Of a stretch of DNA of 64,000 nucleotides, positions 19,598 to 29,157 are shown piece by piece. Positions within the stretch are counted from its first letter, which is position 1. Every line of letters begins with the position of its first letter. The translations under genes and the position numbers were made by a program. Below the pieces are notes generated by a model. It saw only the letters and a program-made list of their open reading frames with translations. It was not told where the DNA came from and did not search any database. Source of the DNA: Alcanivorax sp. DG881 (GTDB lineage: Bacteria; Pseudomonadota; Gammaproteobacteria; Pseudomonadales; Alcanivoracaceae); assembly GCF_000155615.1 (NCBI RefSeq), contig NZ_DS989915.1:2063955-2127954 (forward strand), in the 5' to 3' direction.

Positions 19598-19721
19598 AAG
19601 GCACTCCCATGCTGTAAGCCTTTGATTCTAGCATTCCTTTTAAAGTCGGCCCAGCCTTCCTGGCCGATGGCACTATTCGATCTATACAGATAAAAACACG
19701 CTGTCTACCTTATAATCTTGA

Positions 19722-19741
19722 ATTTGGTTGGTCATACAAAT
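19722..19741 (+). promoter_or_regulatory. Operator copy 1 (ATTTGGT-N6-TACAAAT) with promoter -10
   Basis: The left half-site ATTTGGT is perfect and the right half is degenerate (TACAAAT). A TATAAT box lies immediately upstream at 19711-19716, so the operator covers the expected transcription start. It is 38 bp before the first gene of the hydrolase/SDR/esterase/BVMO operon. Confidence 0.6.
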
Positions 19742-19778
19742 AAAGTCCAATGAATGCACTTTACTTGGGAGCGATCCA

Positions 19779-20723
19779 ATGGCTCTGGCAAACCGCAAGA
19801 TTGGTTACGACGAGGTTGTAACCCGTGACATTCACTTTCCCATGAACATCGAAAACGTGGCTCGCCACTGGTTTCGCAACGACCCGTGGTCCACTCACTG
19901 GATGAATGCCATTCTCGCCGCCGTCCCCGACGGTGAACGCTGGGTGATGAATTCTGCAAGACGGCAGCTTGGCAAGCTTGACGATCCAGAAGTGCTGAAC
20001 GCAGCTAAAGAATTCATTCGCCAGGAGCGCATTCATGCTCGTGAGCACGATGAAATGAACGCCATCGGCGTGCAACACGGGGTTCCCATCGACAAGGTTG
20101 AAGGCGTGTTCAAGCTGATCCGTAAGCAACTCCAACACCGCCTCAGTGACGATATGCAGAGCTCCATCGCAGCGGCGTTTGAACATTTCACGGCCATTAT
20201 TTCCTCGGTACTGCTTGAGCACCCGGAGCTGTTTGACGAAACCCACCCGGATTTGCGTGCCATGCTCTACTGGCACTTTGTCGAAGAAACCGAGCACAAG
20301 AGCGTCAGTTATGACGTCTTCGTCGATGCCAGTGGTGGTGGCTACCGCAGTTACCGACTGCGTATCAGTGGCATGCTACTGGCCATTGCCCTGGGCTTCC
20401 CCATTATGATCGGCAACCAGACCTATCTGCTCTACAAGGATCGTCAAATTCTGAATTTGTGGTCCGCCGCCAAAATGACCAAAGTCCTGTTCTGGCGTCC
20501 CGGCATTCTTTCCAAGGTACTCGCTGGCGTGCCCCCCTATTTCTCCCCCACTTTCCACCCGTGGGATGACGATAACCGTGATGTAATCCGGATCTGGAAA
20601 CGCGCCTACGAAAGAACTGGCGACCCTCATAAGGCCTATCAAGCGCTCAGAGACCATCGCGCCAACAATGTACACGGTACATCCGAAACGCCACAACCTG
20701 AACCCGCATGGGGGCAGGCATGA
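19779..20723 (+). CDS. PF10118 family protein, ferritin-like di-iron candidate (paralog A)
   Basis: The 314-residue protein belongs to the family named predicted metal-dependent hydrolase (PF10118). The visible conserved residues are Glu53 (PDGER), Glu83/His86 (QERIH), Glu135 (FEHFTA) and Glu170/His173 (EETEHKS). That is the E / ExxH / E / ExxH ligand set of ferritin-like di-iron oxygenases, so an oxygenase role is plausible, though unproven. A hydrophobic helix at about residues 199-220 suggests membrane association. It is the first gene of its operon; the SDR start overlaps its stop (ATGA). ATG 19779 with GGGAG is preferred over an upstream in-frame ATG lacking family sequence. Confidence 0.85.
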   Translation: MALANRKIGYDEVVTRDIHFPMNIENVARHWFRNDPWSTHWMNAILAAVPDGERWVMNSARRQLGKLDDPEVLNAAKEFIRQERIHAREHDEMNAIGVQHGVPIDKVEGVFKLIRKQLQHRLSDDMQSSIAAAFEHFTAIISSVLLEHPELFDETHPDLRAMLYWHFVEETEHKSVSYDVFVDASGGGYRSYRLRISGMLLAIALGFPIMIGNQTYLLYKDRQILNLWSAAKMTKVLFWRPGILSKVLAGVPPYFSPTFHPWDDDNRDVIRIWKRAYERTGDPHKAYQALRDHRANNVHGTSETPQPEPAWGQA

Positions 20724-21547
20724 AAAAGAAACCCTTGCACCCGTCAACTCAGGCGGCAGCTGTCATCACCGGGGCGGGTAGCGGCATCGGTCGTAGCTTT
20801 GCTTACGAAGTTGCCCGTCGAGGCGGTTCGGTACTGTGTGTCGATATCAATGAAGAGCGCGCCGAACAGGTGGCGATCAGCCTGCGAGCACTCGGTACTC
20901 ACGCGGTAGCCCTGGGGTGTGATGTCGGCGATGAAAAACAGATGGCATACCTGGCGGAAAATGCCGAGCCTTTGCTCGGCAGGCCGGTAACCCTGGTAAT
21001 CAACAACGCCGGCGTCGGCCTCGGTGGCCCAATCGGCGAGGTGTCACTTGAAGATTGGCACTGGTGCATGAACGTCAATCTATGGGGGGTTATTCACGGC
21101 TGCCATTATTTTGCCCCTCAGCTTCGCGATCTGGGCTATGGAGGCATCATCAATGTGGCCTCTGCTGCCGCATTCGGGTCCGCCCCGGAAATGGCCGCCT
21201 ACAACGTCACCAAGGCGGGGGTGCTGGCCCTGTCCGAAACGCTGTCTTCTGAACTGACCGGTACCGGCGTAAAAATCACGGCCCTGTGCCCAACCGTGGT
21301 CCCGACCAATATCGTCGAGAATGGCCGCCTGCCTGAGCGTCGTCGCGATTTTGCTCGTTCAGCAATGACTCGCTATGCCCTGACCAACGCCGACCAGGTT
21401 GCTCGCCAGACCCTCAATGCCCTTGATCGAGGTGAGCTTTACATGCTGCCACAAATTGACGGCCGGCTTGCCTGGCGGTTGAAACGCCTGACGCCACGAC
21501 TATACGCCCGCGCGATTGGCGAAGCTTACAGAATGCTGGCTGATTAA
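20720..21547 (+). CDS. Short-chain dehydrogenase/reductase
   Basis: This 275-residue SDR has the cofactor motif TGAGSGIG, the NNAGVG segment, a catalytic serine in the NVASAAAFG strand and the YNVTKAG (YxxxK) active site. Acidic Asp after the second strand (VDINEE) suggests NAD(H) preference. In this setting it could oxidise a secondary alcohol to the ketone used by the BVMO two genes downstream; this is inference. It overlaps the previous stop by ATGA at 20720, so the two are translationally coupled. The C-terminus carries basic helices like those of Rv3085-type SDRs. Confidence 0.88.
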   Translation: MKKKPLHPSTQAAAVITGAGSGIGRSFAYEVARRGGSVLCVDINEERAEQVAISLRALGTHAVALGCDVGDEKQMAYLAENAEPLLGRPVTLVINNAGVGLGGPIGEVSLEDWHWCMNVNLWGVIHGCHYFAPQLRDLGYGGIINVASAAAFGSAPEMAAYNVTKAGVLALSETLSSELTGTGVKITALCPTVVPTNIVENGRLPERRRDFARSAMTRYALTNADQVARQTLNALDRGELYMLPQIDGRLAWRLKRLTPRLYARAIGEAYRMLAD

Positions 21548-21585
21548 ACCGCATTTGAGGAAACGGAACACGCAAGGAATTCAAT

Positions 21586-22545
21586 ATGGCCTCCATTCCT
21601 ACAACAATTTTGAAGCTACTTTTTCGCGCCGGCATGAAGCGTGATATACGCGACCCGGACAAACTGGTAAGACATCTTCGCAGGGTGATGAACGCGCCTT
21701 TGGCCCCCTCTCTGCTGCCACGCGGAGTGCGACTCAAGCGAGGCAAGGTTGCAGGAATAGCTGGCCACTGGCTAGGCACCGCAGACCCACAAATCACCAT
21801 ACTCTACCTGCATGGTGGCGCCTTCATCGGCGGGCGGCTTGATACCTATCACCGCTTTTGTGGCCGTTTGGCTCACGCCCTGAATGCGCGGGTCTTTCTT
21901 CCGGATTACCGACTAGCCCCTGAGCACCCCTTCCCGGCAGCAACGGATGACGCCTTTAATGTGTATCGTGAACTGATCGCAGACCCTCGCCCTGTGGTCA
22001 TTGCGGGAGACTCTGCGGGAGGCAACCTGACGTTAGTCACATTGCTGCGTGCCCGTGATCAGCTGCTGAAAATGCCGGCTTGCGCCCTCGCCATTTCGCC
22101 GGCATCGGATGCGCGAGGCACCCTGATGTCCAGACAGGCGAATAGCGACAGCGATACCATGCTTTCCCATGGCATGATTGAGGTGGCAACGGATATCTAT
22201 CTGGCCGGCGCGGACCCCGCTCACCCGTATGCCTCACCAATCACCGCGGATTTCACCGGCTTGCCCCCTCTACTTTTCACTGTCAGTAGCGAAGAGTGTC
22301 TGCGCGACGATACCCATGCAGCAGCACAATGCGCGCGAGATGCGGGGGTGCCCGTGCAGGTTCTGGAGCGCGATGATATGCCGCACGTGTGGCCCGTATT
22401 CACCTTTTTGCTACCAGAGGCAAAGCAGGACTTCCCTACCATCGTCCGAATTCTGGGAAAGTATCTGACCAGCAATAACGTCGGCAAAGCCCCATCCCAA
22501 ACGGTCAATGCTAGCGATAGCGCCATAGTTGAGGTTGCATCATGA
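21586..22545 (+). CDS. Alpha/beta hydrolase, hormone-sensitive-lipase type esterase
   Basis: This 319-residue esterase shows the HSL-family oxyanion-hole motif HGGAF (His76), the nucleophile elbow GDSAGG (Ser143) and a C-terminal catalytic histidine in DMPHVWPVF. Such enzymes cleave short to medium esters. Encoded directly before a Baeyer-Villiger monooxygenase (4-bp ATGA overlap), it is well placed to split the ester that enzyme makes into alcohol and acid. AAGGA precedes ATG 21586. LipR next to MymA in mycobacteria is a similar pairing. Confidence 0.88.
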   Translation: MASIPTTILKLLFRAGMKRDIRDPDKLVRHLRRVMNAPLAPSLLPRGVRLKRGKVAGIAGHWLGTADPQITILYLHGGAFIGGRLDTYHRFCGRLAHALNARVFLPDYRLAPEHPFPAATDDAFNVYRELIADPRPVVIAGDSAGGNLTLVTLLRARDQLLKMPACALAISPASDARGTLMSRQANSDSDTMLSHGMIEVATDIYLAGADPAHPYASPITADFTGLPPLLFTVSSEECLRDDTHAAAQCARDAGVPVQVLERDDMPHVWPVFTFLLPEAKQDFPTIVRILGKYLTSNNVGKAPSQTVNASDSAIVEVAS

Positions 22546-24185
22546 ATATGGCTGCTGTTGCAATCCATAACCCTCGCCCCAGCGTTACTCCTGATCATGA
22601 AGTCATTATCATCGGCGCGGGAATTTCTGGAATTGGTGCGGCAATCCAGCTGCGTGCCGATGGCATCAAAGATATCTTGATCCTTGAGCGAAGCAAGGAT
22701 GTGGGAGGAACCTGGCGCGACAACCGTTATCCGGGAATCGCTGTCGACATTACCTCGTTTACCTATTCATTTTCCTTCGAACAAAACGCAAATTGGTCTC
22801 GCGTTTTTGCGCCGGGAAACGAGCTTTACCAGTATACAAGACAGGTAACAAGCAAGTATGGCATCTACCCACTGATTCGCTTTGGTGTCGAAGTCGCTAG
22901 CGCCCGTTTTGATCTCGACAGCCATGTCTGGTTGATCGATCTTACGGATGGCAGGCGACTTAGTGCACGCCATATTGTCTCGGCCTGTGGCGGTTTGATA
23001 TCACCCAAGATGCCAGATATTGAAGGGCTTGATACGTTCCAGGGCAATGTCATTCACACTGCACGCTGGCCAGATGACCTTGATCTTAGTGACAAGCGAG
23101 TAGCGGTAATAGGCACTGGCGCCACTGCAGTGCAACTGATTCCGAAAATTGCCCGCCAGGCTCGTCAACTTGACGTCTACCAGCGCACCCCCATCTGGGT
23201 GCTGAAGAAGCCGGATCAGACTCTGCCTGGCTGGCTCAAGGTATTGTTCCGAACCGTACCGGGCTTGCAACGCAGCCTTCGCGGCGCTACCGACACCGTC
23301 AGCGAAACCCTGATGGTGCTTTCCGCAATATATTACCGGCAGGCCCCTTGGCTGGTTCGCATGTGTGAAAAGGCGGGCATAAACAACCTGCGCGAACAGC
23401 TGCCCAACCGCCAGGACCTGTGGCAAGCACTGACACCGAAATACGGCTTCGGGTGCAAAAGGCCAACGTTTTCCAACGACTATTTCCGAACCTTTGCCCG
23501 AAACAACGTTGAGCTTGTCACGACCCCGATCAAGCGTATTACGTCCCGCGGCATCACCACCCAGGACGGCCGCTCACGGCGTATCGATACCTTGATCCTC
23601 GCCACCGGTTACAAAACCTTCGAGAAAGGAAATATTCCCTCGTTCGACGTCATCGGCAGCAACAACATCAATTTGGGCGATTTCTGGCATGACTACCGTT
23701 ACCAGGCCTATGAAGGGTTGACCATTCCGGGCTACCCGAACTTTTACATCATGCTCGGTCCCTATGCCCTTATCGGCACCTCTTACTTCAAGATGGTCGA
23801 AGGGAATGCCATCCACCTCTCTCGCTGTATTCGCGAAGCCAACCGACGTGGAGCCAGCCAAGTGGAAATACGTCAGTCCGTCCATGACGCGTATTTCCGC
23901 AATATCCAGAAACGCCAGCAAAACACCGTGTTCCTTAACCACAACTGCGCGCTGTCGAACAGTTATTACTTCGACCATCATGGTGACGCGCCAATGCTGC
24001 GGCCCTCTACCTCTCTGGAAATGCTGTGGCGAGCCAAGCATTTACCGATGGATCACTACCGATTCAGTGTACTGGCCGGGCACACTCCCAGCAGACACGA
24101 CGGCGGGAGACAAGCCTGTGAGCCACATCCCCAGCTGCCAGAGAAGGGCATTCCGGCAAAACAAACAGATAACAATTCTCAGTGA
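22542..24185 (+). CDS. Flavin monooxygenase, Baeyer-Villiger type
   Basis: This 547-residue flavoprotein has the FAD site IIIGAGISGIG (25-30), the BVMO fingerprint FxGxxxHxxxWP (F166QGNVIH172TARWP) and a second nucleotide fold VAVIGTGATAVQ. Family enzymes use NADPH and O2 to insert oxygen next to a carbonyl, turning ketones into esters. It is the last gene of the first operon, overlapping the esterase by ATGA. The closest known layout is the mycobacterial mymA locus. Substrate size cannot be read from the sequence. Confidence 0.9.
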   Translation: MNMAAVAIHNPRPSVTPDHEVIIIGAGISGIGAAIQLRADGIKDILILERSKDVGGTWRDNRYPGIAVDITSFTYSFSFEQNANWSRVFAPGNELYQYTRQVTSKYGIYPLIRFGVEVASARFDLDSHVWLIDLTDGRRLSARHIVSACGGLISPKMPDIEGLDTFQGNVIHTARWPDDLDLSDKRVAVIGTGATAVQLIPKIARQARQLDVYQRTPIWVLKKPDQTLPGWLKVLFRTVPGLQRSLRGATDTVSETLMVLSAIYYRQAPWLVRMCEKAGINNLREQLPNRQDLWQALTPKYGFGCKRPTFSNDYFRTFARNNVELVTTPIKRITSRGITTQDGRSRRIDTLILATGYKTFEKGNIPSFDVIGSNNINLGDFWHDYRYQAYEGLTIPGYPNFYIMLGPYALIGTSYFKMVEGNAIHLSRCIREANRRGASQVEIRQSVHDAYFRNIQKRQQNTVFLNHNCALSNSYYFDHHGDAPMLRPSTSLEMLWRAKHLPMDHYRFSVLAGHTPSRHDGGRQACEPHPQLPEKGIPAKQTDNNSQ

Positions 24186-24438
24186 CTGTGCCAGAGAAAG
24201 TGTGGAGCCTGCTTGTACATGTCACGCCAGCAGAGCTCTCCAGATCCAGTTGACCGTGCGCTTTAGCGCTGCCCAGGAGGCGTTATACCACTCGATAACC
24301 CATGCCTGGTCAGCAACAGAACACGGCATCTCGTCATAGACGACGACTGGGCGTCACGCATTAATGTGTGACATTACCGGAGCGCCAGAGCACAACGTCA
24401 TTACAGTCATGGACACAGACAGCTAAGCCTGAGACCAA

Positions 24439-24458
24439 TATTGGTTGTTTAACCAAAC
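24439..24458 (+). promoter_or_regulatory. Operator copy 2 (TATTGGT-N6-ACCAAAC)
   Basis: The palindrome TTGGT...ACCAA with a 6-bp spacer matches the other operators; an overlapping CCAATATTGG palindrome lies at 24435-24444. It is 61 bp before the FadL-like gene. The surrounding gap 24186-24519 (334 bp) holds no convincing gene and otherwise shows nothing recognised. No clear terminator follows the BVMO gene. Confidence 0.65.
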
Positions 24459-24519
24459 AAACAGAAAATCAGAACAACTCACCATCTATAACCAGAACAG
24501 CCCCCTTTAGGAGCCTGAA

Positions 24520-25881
24520 ATGTCTGCAAAAAAAACAAAACGGTTACCTCTCCTTTTCTTCACGTGCACTACAGCATTGCTCTCACCCGGCTTGGCCATT
24601 GGCGGTGCTGGCGACGGAGCGAGCACTTATGGGCTAGGCCCGATGAATGCCGGCACTGCCTTGGCATTCAGTCCTTTTGCATCCAACAGCTGGTCGGTGT
24701 ACTACAACCCGGCCGCCATGGCCCGCTCCCCGGAGGGCGAACTGGGAGTCATTGTGCAGTATGGCGACCAGGAATTACGTGCTAAATCACTGGGAGGAAC
24801 AGACCCTTTGGAGCGAGAGAATGATATCCTCTCTGACACCAGTTCCGAACTATTATTAATCGGCTTCAAAAGCCGCGTCGCCGGCATTTCCAGCATCGAC
24901 AAGCCCATTTACTTTGGCCTGAACGTGGGTGTAGACCAATACACATCCAACCTATTGCCCTATCAGGCCAATACCAGCCAGAAAGGGCAGTTTCTACGCT
25001 ATGAATCTCAGCCACTTTATCTCGCCTTTGGTGGCGCTATCAGCAACGTCCTGAGGGGCGTTGACGTCGGCGCATCAGCACGTCTTACCCTCCAGGCCAA
25101 AGCCAACCTGGAAGCAGTTTCAGACCTTGGCGGCAACACAGACTCTGAAAAACTTTCCCTGGAAGCCTCTCCATCCCTATCACCGGCACTAGGTATCAAT
25201 ATCCGCTCTGGAGAAATGTTTTGCGGTACAAGCGAGTGCATGCCTTTTGGAATGGATAAGATGGAGCTGGCTCTTTTCTGGCGGGGGGAAAGTAGCTATG
25301 AGGTATCCGTGGATGCCAATGTGGTTGTGCCGGGAGTTATCCCTGAACCAGGCCTGAGCCTAGCGCTTAGTACAATTGATACCTATCAACCTGAAGTTCT
25401 CGGCGCAGCCATTTTGCTTCCCGTTGGCAAATTCGAATTAACGGCAGGCATTGAGCAGCACAATTGGTCTGCGCTTGAAAGCGAGTTTGCCGACGATACT
25501 ATTCGCGATCAGGCTAATCTAGCGTTTGACGACATCACCATTCCCCGAATTGGCGTTAGCTATCAGTGGTCGGAGTCCATGAAACTCTTTGCCGGCGCAG
25601 CCCTGGAGGACTCACCTTTAAAATCCAGCCGATCCCAGGACGTTAACTATCTTGACACCGATAAAAAGGTTTTCGGTCTGGGTGCCAGCTACCGTCTGTC
25701 CAGCGCGCCAATAATAGATATGCCATTAGAACTCTCCTTCGCTTACCAGTATCAAATTCTGGATGAAGCTGATTTCGAATTGACCTCCATCAACTCTTCC
25801 ACCGATCCAGCCCCTTATGAAACGGTAAGGGCTGATGGTGAAATAAACGTATTTTCTTCCTCCCTGTCGCTAAAGTTTTAA
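24520..25881 (+). CDS. OmpP1/FadL-family outer-membrane transport protein
   Basis: The 453-residue protein has a signal peptide (about residues 1-27, ending LSPGLAIG). The mature N-terminus GGAGDGASTYGLGPMNAGTALAF...WSVYYNPAAMA is characteristic of FadL-type channels, where the plug domain begins. The rest alternates polar and hydrophobic residues as in a 14-strand barrel and ends in a terminal aromatic strand SSLSLKF. FadL relatives bring long-chain fatty acids or hydrocarbons through the outer membrane. Its place in the catabolic regulon makes it the likely importer of the substrate. AGGAG precedes the ATG. Confidence 0.88.
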   Translation: MSAKKTKRLPLLFFTCTTALLSPGLAIGGAGDGASTYGLGPMNAGTALAFSPFASNSWSVYYNPAAMARSPEGELGVIVQYGDQELRAKSLGGTDPLERENDILSDTSSELLLIGFKSRVAGISSIDKPIYFGLNVGVDQYTSNLLPYQANTSQKGQFLRYESQPLYLAFGGAISNVLRGVDVGASARLTLQAKANLEAVSDLGGNTDSEKLSLEASPSLSPALGINIRSGEMFCGTSECMPFGMDKMELALFWRGESSYEVSVDANVVVPGVIPEPGLSLALSTIDTYQPEVLGAAILLPVGKFELTAGIEQHNWSALESEFADDTIRDQANLAFDDITIPRIGVSYQWSESMKLFAGAALEDSPLKSSRSQDVNYLDTDKKVFGLGASYRLSSAPIIDMPLELSFAYQYQILDEADFELTSINSSTDPAPYETVRADGEINVFSSSLSLKF

Positions 25882-25915
25882 CAACAGGCATGCGATTAAT
25901 ACCAGGAGAAGAGCA

Positions 25916-28900
25916 ATGAATAATAACCCCATCACAATCCACCAGTTTCTGATTAGTCTGGCGGTCGCCATAGCAGCCCTTCTGACCGGGTGCGGTGGCG
26001 ATCAGGGCGATGTAAGCAATCCCTGGAGCACACCAGAGACATTAATTTTTTCTTACCCTTATCCTGGCCAGACCGAGGTTCCAGCTACCGCGCCAGTAAT
26101 CCTGCGATTTTCCTCTGCACTTGAGCAAGAGGTTATTGATGACATTGACTCACGCCTACAGCTGGTCAGTGATACTGATGGGAATACCGTCATGGTTGAC
26201 TATCAGGTGGTAGACAATGGCAGAGGCCTGGCCCTGTATCCTCAATCGCGGCTGGCTCCGGCGGAAGCGTACCATCTGGTTGTCAACGATGATGGCCTTG
26301 GAGCCATTGATGATAACTCCGTGGCCCGCGTTCGGTTTCGGACTGCAGGCAGTCAAGCCGGCGCATCGCAAACCATGGGAAGCGGCTCTTTCACCCTGCT
26401 TTCAGCCACTCCTCTAGACCAACCGTCATTGCTAGAGCCGATTGATGATGCCAGCCATCCCAACGACATGAGCACCTTCAGGATGTCGTTTAACCAAACG
26501 GTTGATCCGACCAGCACAGCATATGGCGAAACCGGATCGGTTCAACTTCGTGACAACCTCGGCAAGTTGGTTCCCGCATCGCTATTTTTGCAGGGTCGTT
26601 ACCTGACACTGGATCCTGACCAGGATCTGAAACCTGTGGAACACACACTAACGATTGCTGGGCTGCGGGCCCAGACTACCGGTGAACAGTTGCCGGAGTA
26701 CAATCGGACTTTTGTTCCGGAAGCCACTCTTCCCCGTGCTACATCCGTTCTAAAAGTTGGCAGTCTTGGAGCTGAGCAACCTGGACTAGTGTCAACTTTA
26801 ACCGGCAACCCGATCAATCAGGTGCCAGTACAATCCTTTGTGCTGGGAGATGAATCATTTACCGGGTTGAGCGGGGATCTAGCTGCAGATCTGGCTTTTG
26901 CTCCCAACTTTCCTAATGCCGTTCCACTGCGAGTACCCGCTGGTTCCGTACTCCGAGGCACCCCCGTGGACGTCAATATACTGGGCGAAATACCGTCCGG
27001 GCTGGAAACCGGTGAAGTCACCATCACGATACTCAGCGACGCTAATGGGTATCTGATCCCGAATCCATTCAGTGATTCCCCATCGGTTCCCCGCTATGCC
27101 CTGCTTAATATGGACGCAGCAATGACTGCAGCAGGTCAAGAGCCCAATGCGGCTCTCAGCCAGAACCTGCTTAATGTGCAGGTAGCGGGTTTAGCCGTTG
27201 TAAAGGATGGTGTACTAGTACTGGATGCGGTCAGTGTGGTTGAACCTGAAGTACTGGGCCTGGAGAAGGCATCCGGTCTGCTCTCATTCCGCATGGAGGC
27301 CTATCAAAACCAGCGCCAAGCGCCTGCCCCAAGCCAAGACACTCGACCCTTGCAGCTTCAGTCTTGGGCACCGGGAGAAACGTTCCAACCCAATGCAAGG
27401 CCTGGTGACCCCGTTATCCTGAACTTCAACAAACCATTAGACCCAGCTTCGGTGTTCCTTGACGGTGCCGTACAGGTTTCTGTTGATGATGTAGTAAAGA
27501 CGTACCCAATACGTCACGATGGAGCCACGATCATCATCGGAGGAGATATCCTTCAACACGGAAAAGACGTCGAGCTCACCCTCACCAGCCTGCTCCGAGA
27601 TACGCAGGGAAACCCGCTCAACCAGGACCAGACACTCAACATCCGCCTACCGGACTTCGTGCTTCCCAATGGCAGCACCAATGAGTTACGTGCACCACTT
27701 GTCGCTGCTGTTTTTCCCGGTTACCCCTGTGCGTTAACCGATGTCGATCTTACCGGCGAAAGAGAGACTTGGCGCAATGGCCGATGTGTAGGAGGTAAAA
27801 ATAGCGACCCGCTCTATCCTGTACCGAATCTGTTCAAGGATTTTAGTATTCGAGTCATCTTTAGCCGCAGTATCGACGGCGACACGGTTAATGATCAGAC
27901 TTTTGTTGTTGAACACTTCGATACCAACAATAACGCATGGGACCCCATCAATGGTCGTCTCAAGGTGCTTGCCCAGCGAATAGAGTTTCTCCCGAACAAC
28001 CCGTGGCAGATTGGCGAGCTTTATCGCTACACCCTGCACTCCGAGCAAAACTCGCCTGTTTGTGGCACCAATGCCATATGTTCAACCGATGGTGCACCGC
28101 TACAAACACGTCAAATCTCTCAGTCCAGTTCCTCAGCCCCAGAGCTTAGAGAAGGAGGTCCAGACCTAACCAATCACTTCGTTGTAACAGGGGAAGAGGA
28201 CCGGATCACCCGTGTGTCGTTACGCTCTCTGCCGGTTGCGGATGTTAACGCTAATCTTAGTATCGATGACAACGAGCAAGGTGCGATACCCGATGGTAAC
28301 GGCGGTGCCATTGCCGATGCCAACTACCTACAGCTTAGGCTAAAAAACAAATCGGGAGTAATAACCCATGCCAACATTGGCTGTGGTATAGGCGACGATT
28401 GCCCGGAAAAGAAATTTGCCTTTGTCGGGTCAGGCGCCTTGCAAGCCGGGGTAAGCCAGTATGAGCCGGATGTCACCATCAACCGACGCCTCATCGACAG
28501 CGACCCAATGACATCAAATGAAGTCACCGGCGCCGTCATTGCCAAAGTCTTCCCCACTGTTCTCCCAACGACGAGTGTGTTTCTGGAAGCCCGTGCACTG
28601 GGATTAATCACAATACCGTTAGACACCGGCCCCCTGGTGCTTCGCTTGGCATATGAAAACAATCAGCCCATTACTGGCTATATCACCCGAACCCCTGATG
28701 GCCCCTGGTTCAGTACTACGTTTGATCTCATGGTGGATGCACCAGAGTTAGAACCACGGCTAATTATAGAACTCGGGCATGACATCCGCAGCAAAGTAAT
28801 TACCGGAGTCACCCTCGAAGGCCCCCTGCGCTTTGTCGATGATGGTCGTCTGATTCTCAAAGTCCGTAACCCCGACCCTCTCATCATACCGGCCAACATT

Positions 28901-28996
28901 GATCTCGTGGGAATCGGCTTGGCGGGTGTTGAGCTGGAAGTCCCCCCCCTCGGCGTAGATCTGACCTTTACCTTTTTGCCGGTAAAAGATTTTTAA
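25916..28996 (+). CDS. Very large lipoprotein with bacterial Ig-like domains
   Basis: The 1026-residue protein starts with a lipoprotein signal whose lipobox is LLTGC (Cys at about residue 24). Repeated Big_5-type Ig-like modules follow, recognisable by PYPGQTEVPATAPVILRFS near residue 45, a related module near residue 160 and GDPVILNFNKPLDPASV near residue 495. The C-terminal third is beta-rich without a recognised domain. It lies 34 bp after the FadL-like gene with its own AGGAGAAG site, so the two form one operon. A role as a surface partner of the channel, for example substrate capture, is inference. A strong terminator follows. Confidence 0.78.
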   Translation: MNNNPITIHQFLISLAVAIAALLTGCGGDQGDVSNPWSTPETLIFSYPYPGQTEVPATAPVILRFSSALEQEVIDDIDSRLQLVSDTDGNTVMVDYQVVDNGRGLALYPQSRLAPAEAYHLVVNDDGLGAIDDNSVARVRFRTAGSQAGASQTMGSGSFTLLSATPLDQPSLLEPIDDASHPNDMSTFRMSFNQTVDPTSTAYGETGSVQLRDNLGKLVPASLFLQGRYLTLDPDQDLKPVEHTLTIAGLRAQTTGEQLPEYNRTFVPEATLPRATSVLKVGSLGAEQPGLVSTLTGNPINQVPVQSFVLGDESFTGLSGDLAADLAFAPNFPNAVPLRVPAGSVLRGTPVDVNILGEIPSGLETGEVTITILSDANGYLIPNPFSDSPSVPRYALLNMDAAMTAAGQEPNAALSQNLLNVQVAGLAVVKDGVLVLDAVSVVEPEVLGLEKASGLLSFRMEAYQNQRQAPAPSQDTRPLQLQSWAPGETFQPNARPGDPVILNFNKPLDPASVFLDGAVQVSVDDVVKTYPIRHDGATIIIGGDILQHGKDVELTLTSLLRDTQGNPLNQDQTLNIRLPDFVLPNGSTNELRAPLVAAVFPGYPCALTDVDLTGERETWRNGRCVGGKNSDPLYPVPNLFKDFSIRVIFSRSIDGDTVNDQTFVVEHFDTNNNAWDPINGRLKVLAQRIEFLPNNPWQIGELYRYTLHSEQNSPVCGTNAICSTDGAPLQTRQISQSSSSAPELREGGPDLTNHFVVTGEEDRITRVSLRSLPVADVNANLSIDDNEQGAIPDGNGGAIADANYLQLRLKNKSGVITHANIGCGIGDDCPEKKFAFVGSGALQAGVSQYEPDVTINRRLIDSDPMTSNEVTGAVIAKVFPTVLPTTSVFLEARALGLITIPLDTGPLVLRLAYENNQPITGYITRTPDGPWFSTTFDLMVDAPELEPRLIIELGHDIRSKVITGVTLEGPLRFVDDGRLILKVRNPDPLIIPANIDLVGIGLAGVELEVPPLGVDLTFTFLPVKDF

Positions 28997-29026
28997 TATA
29001 TTCCCCTTGTGCTAACGCACTTTCAT

Positions 29027-29049
29027 GCCCCCTTTATGGGGGCTTTTTT
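29027..29049 (+). terminator. Intrinsic terminator after the FadL/lipoprotein operon
   Basis: The stem GCCCCC (29027-29032) pairs with GGGGGC (29038-29043) around a TTTAT loop and is followed by six T residues. It ends the second plus-strand operon. Confidence 0.9.
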
Positions 29050-29131
29050 CTGTCCTCACCGTATGCCACACCGCTGAATGATCATCAATATCGTCAAATA
29101 GGACTTTTCTTTGTGTAGAAGAAACGCTAAT

Positions 29132-29151
29132 ATTTGGTTGTTTGGCCAAAT
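29132..29151 (+). promoter_or_regulatory. Operator copy 3 (ATTTGGT-N6-GCCAAAT)
   Basis: This is a near-perfect copy of the shared palindrome. A possible -10 (TAATAT, 29128-29133) overlaps its left arm. The operator ends only 6 bp before the first possible start codon of the next gene, so bound repressor would block the promoter or initiating polymerase. Confidence 0.68.
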
Positions 29152-29157
29152 AAATAA

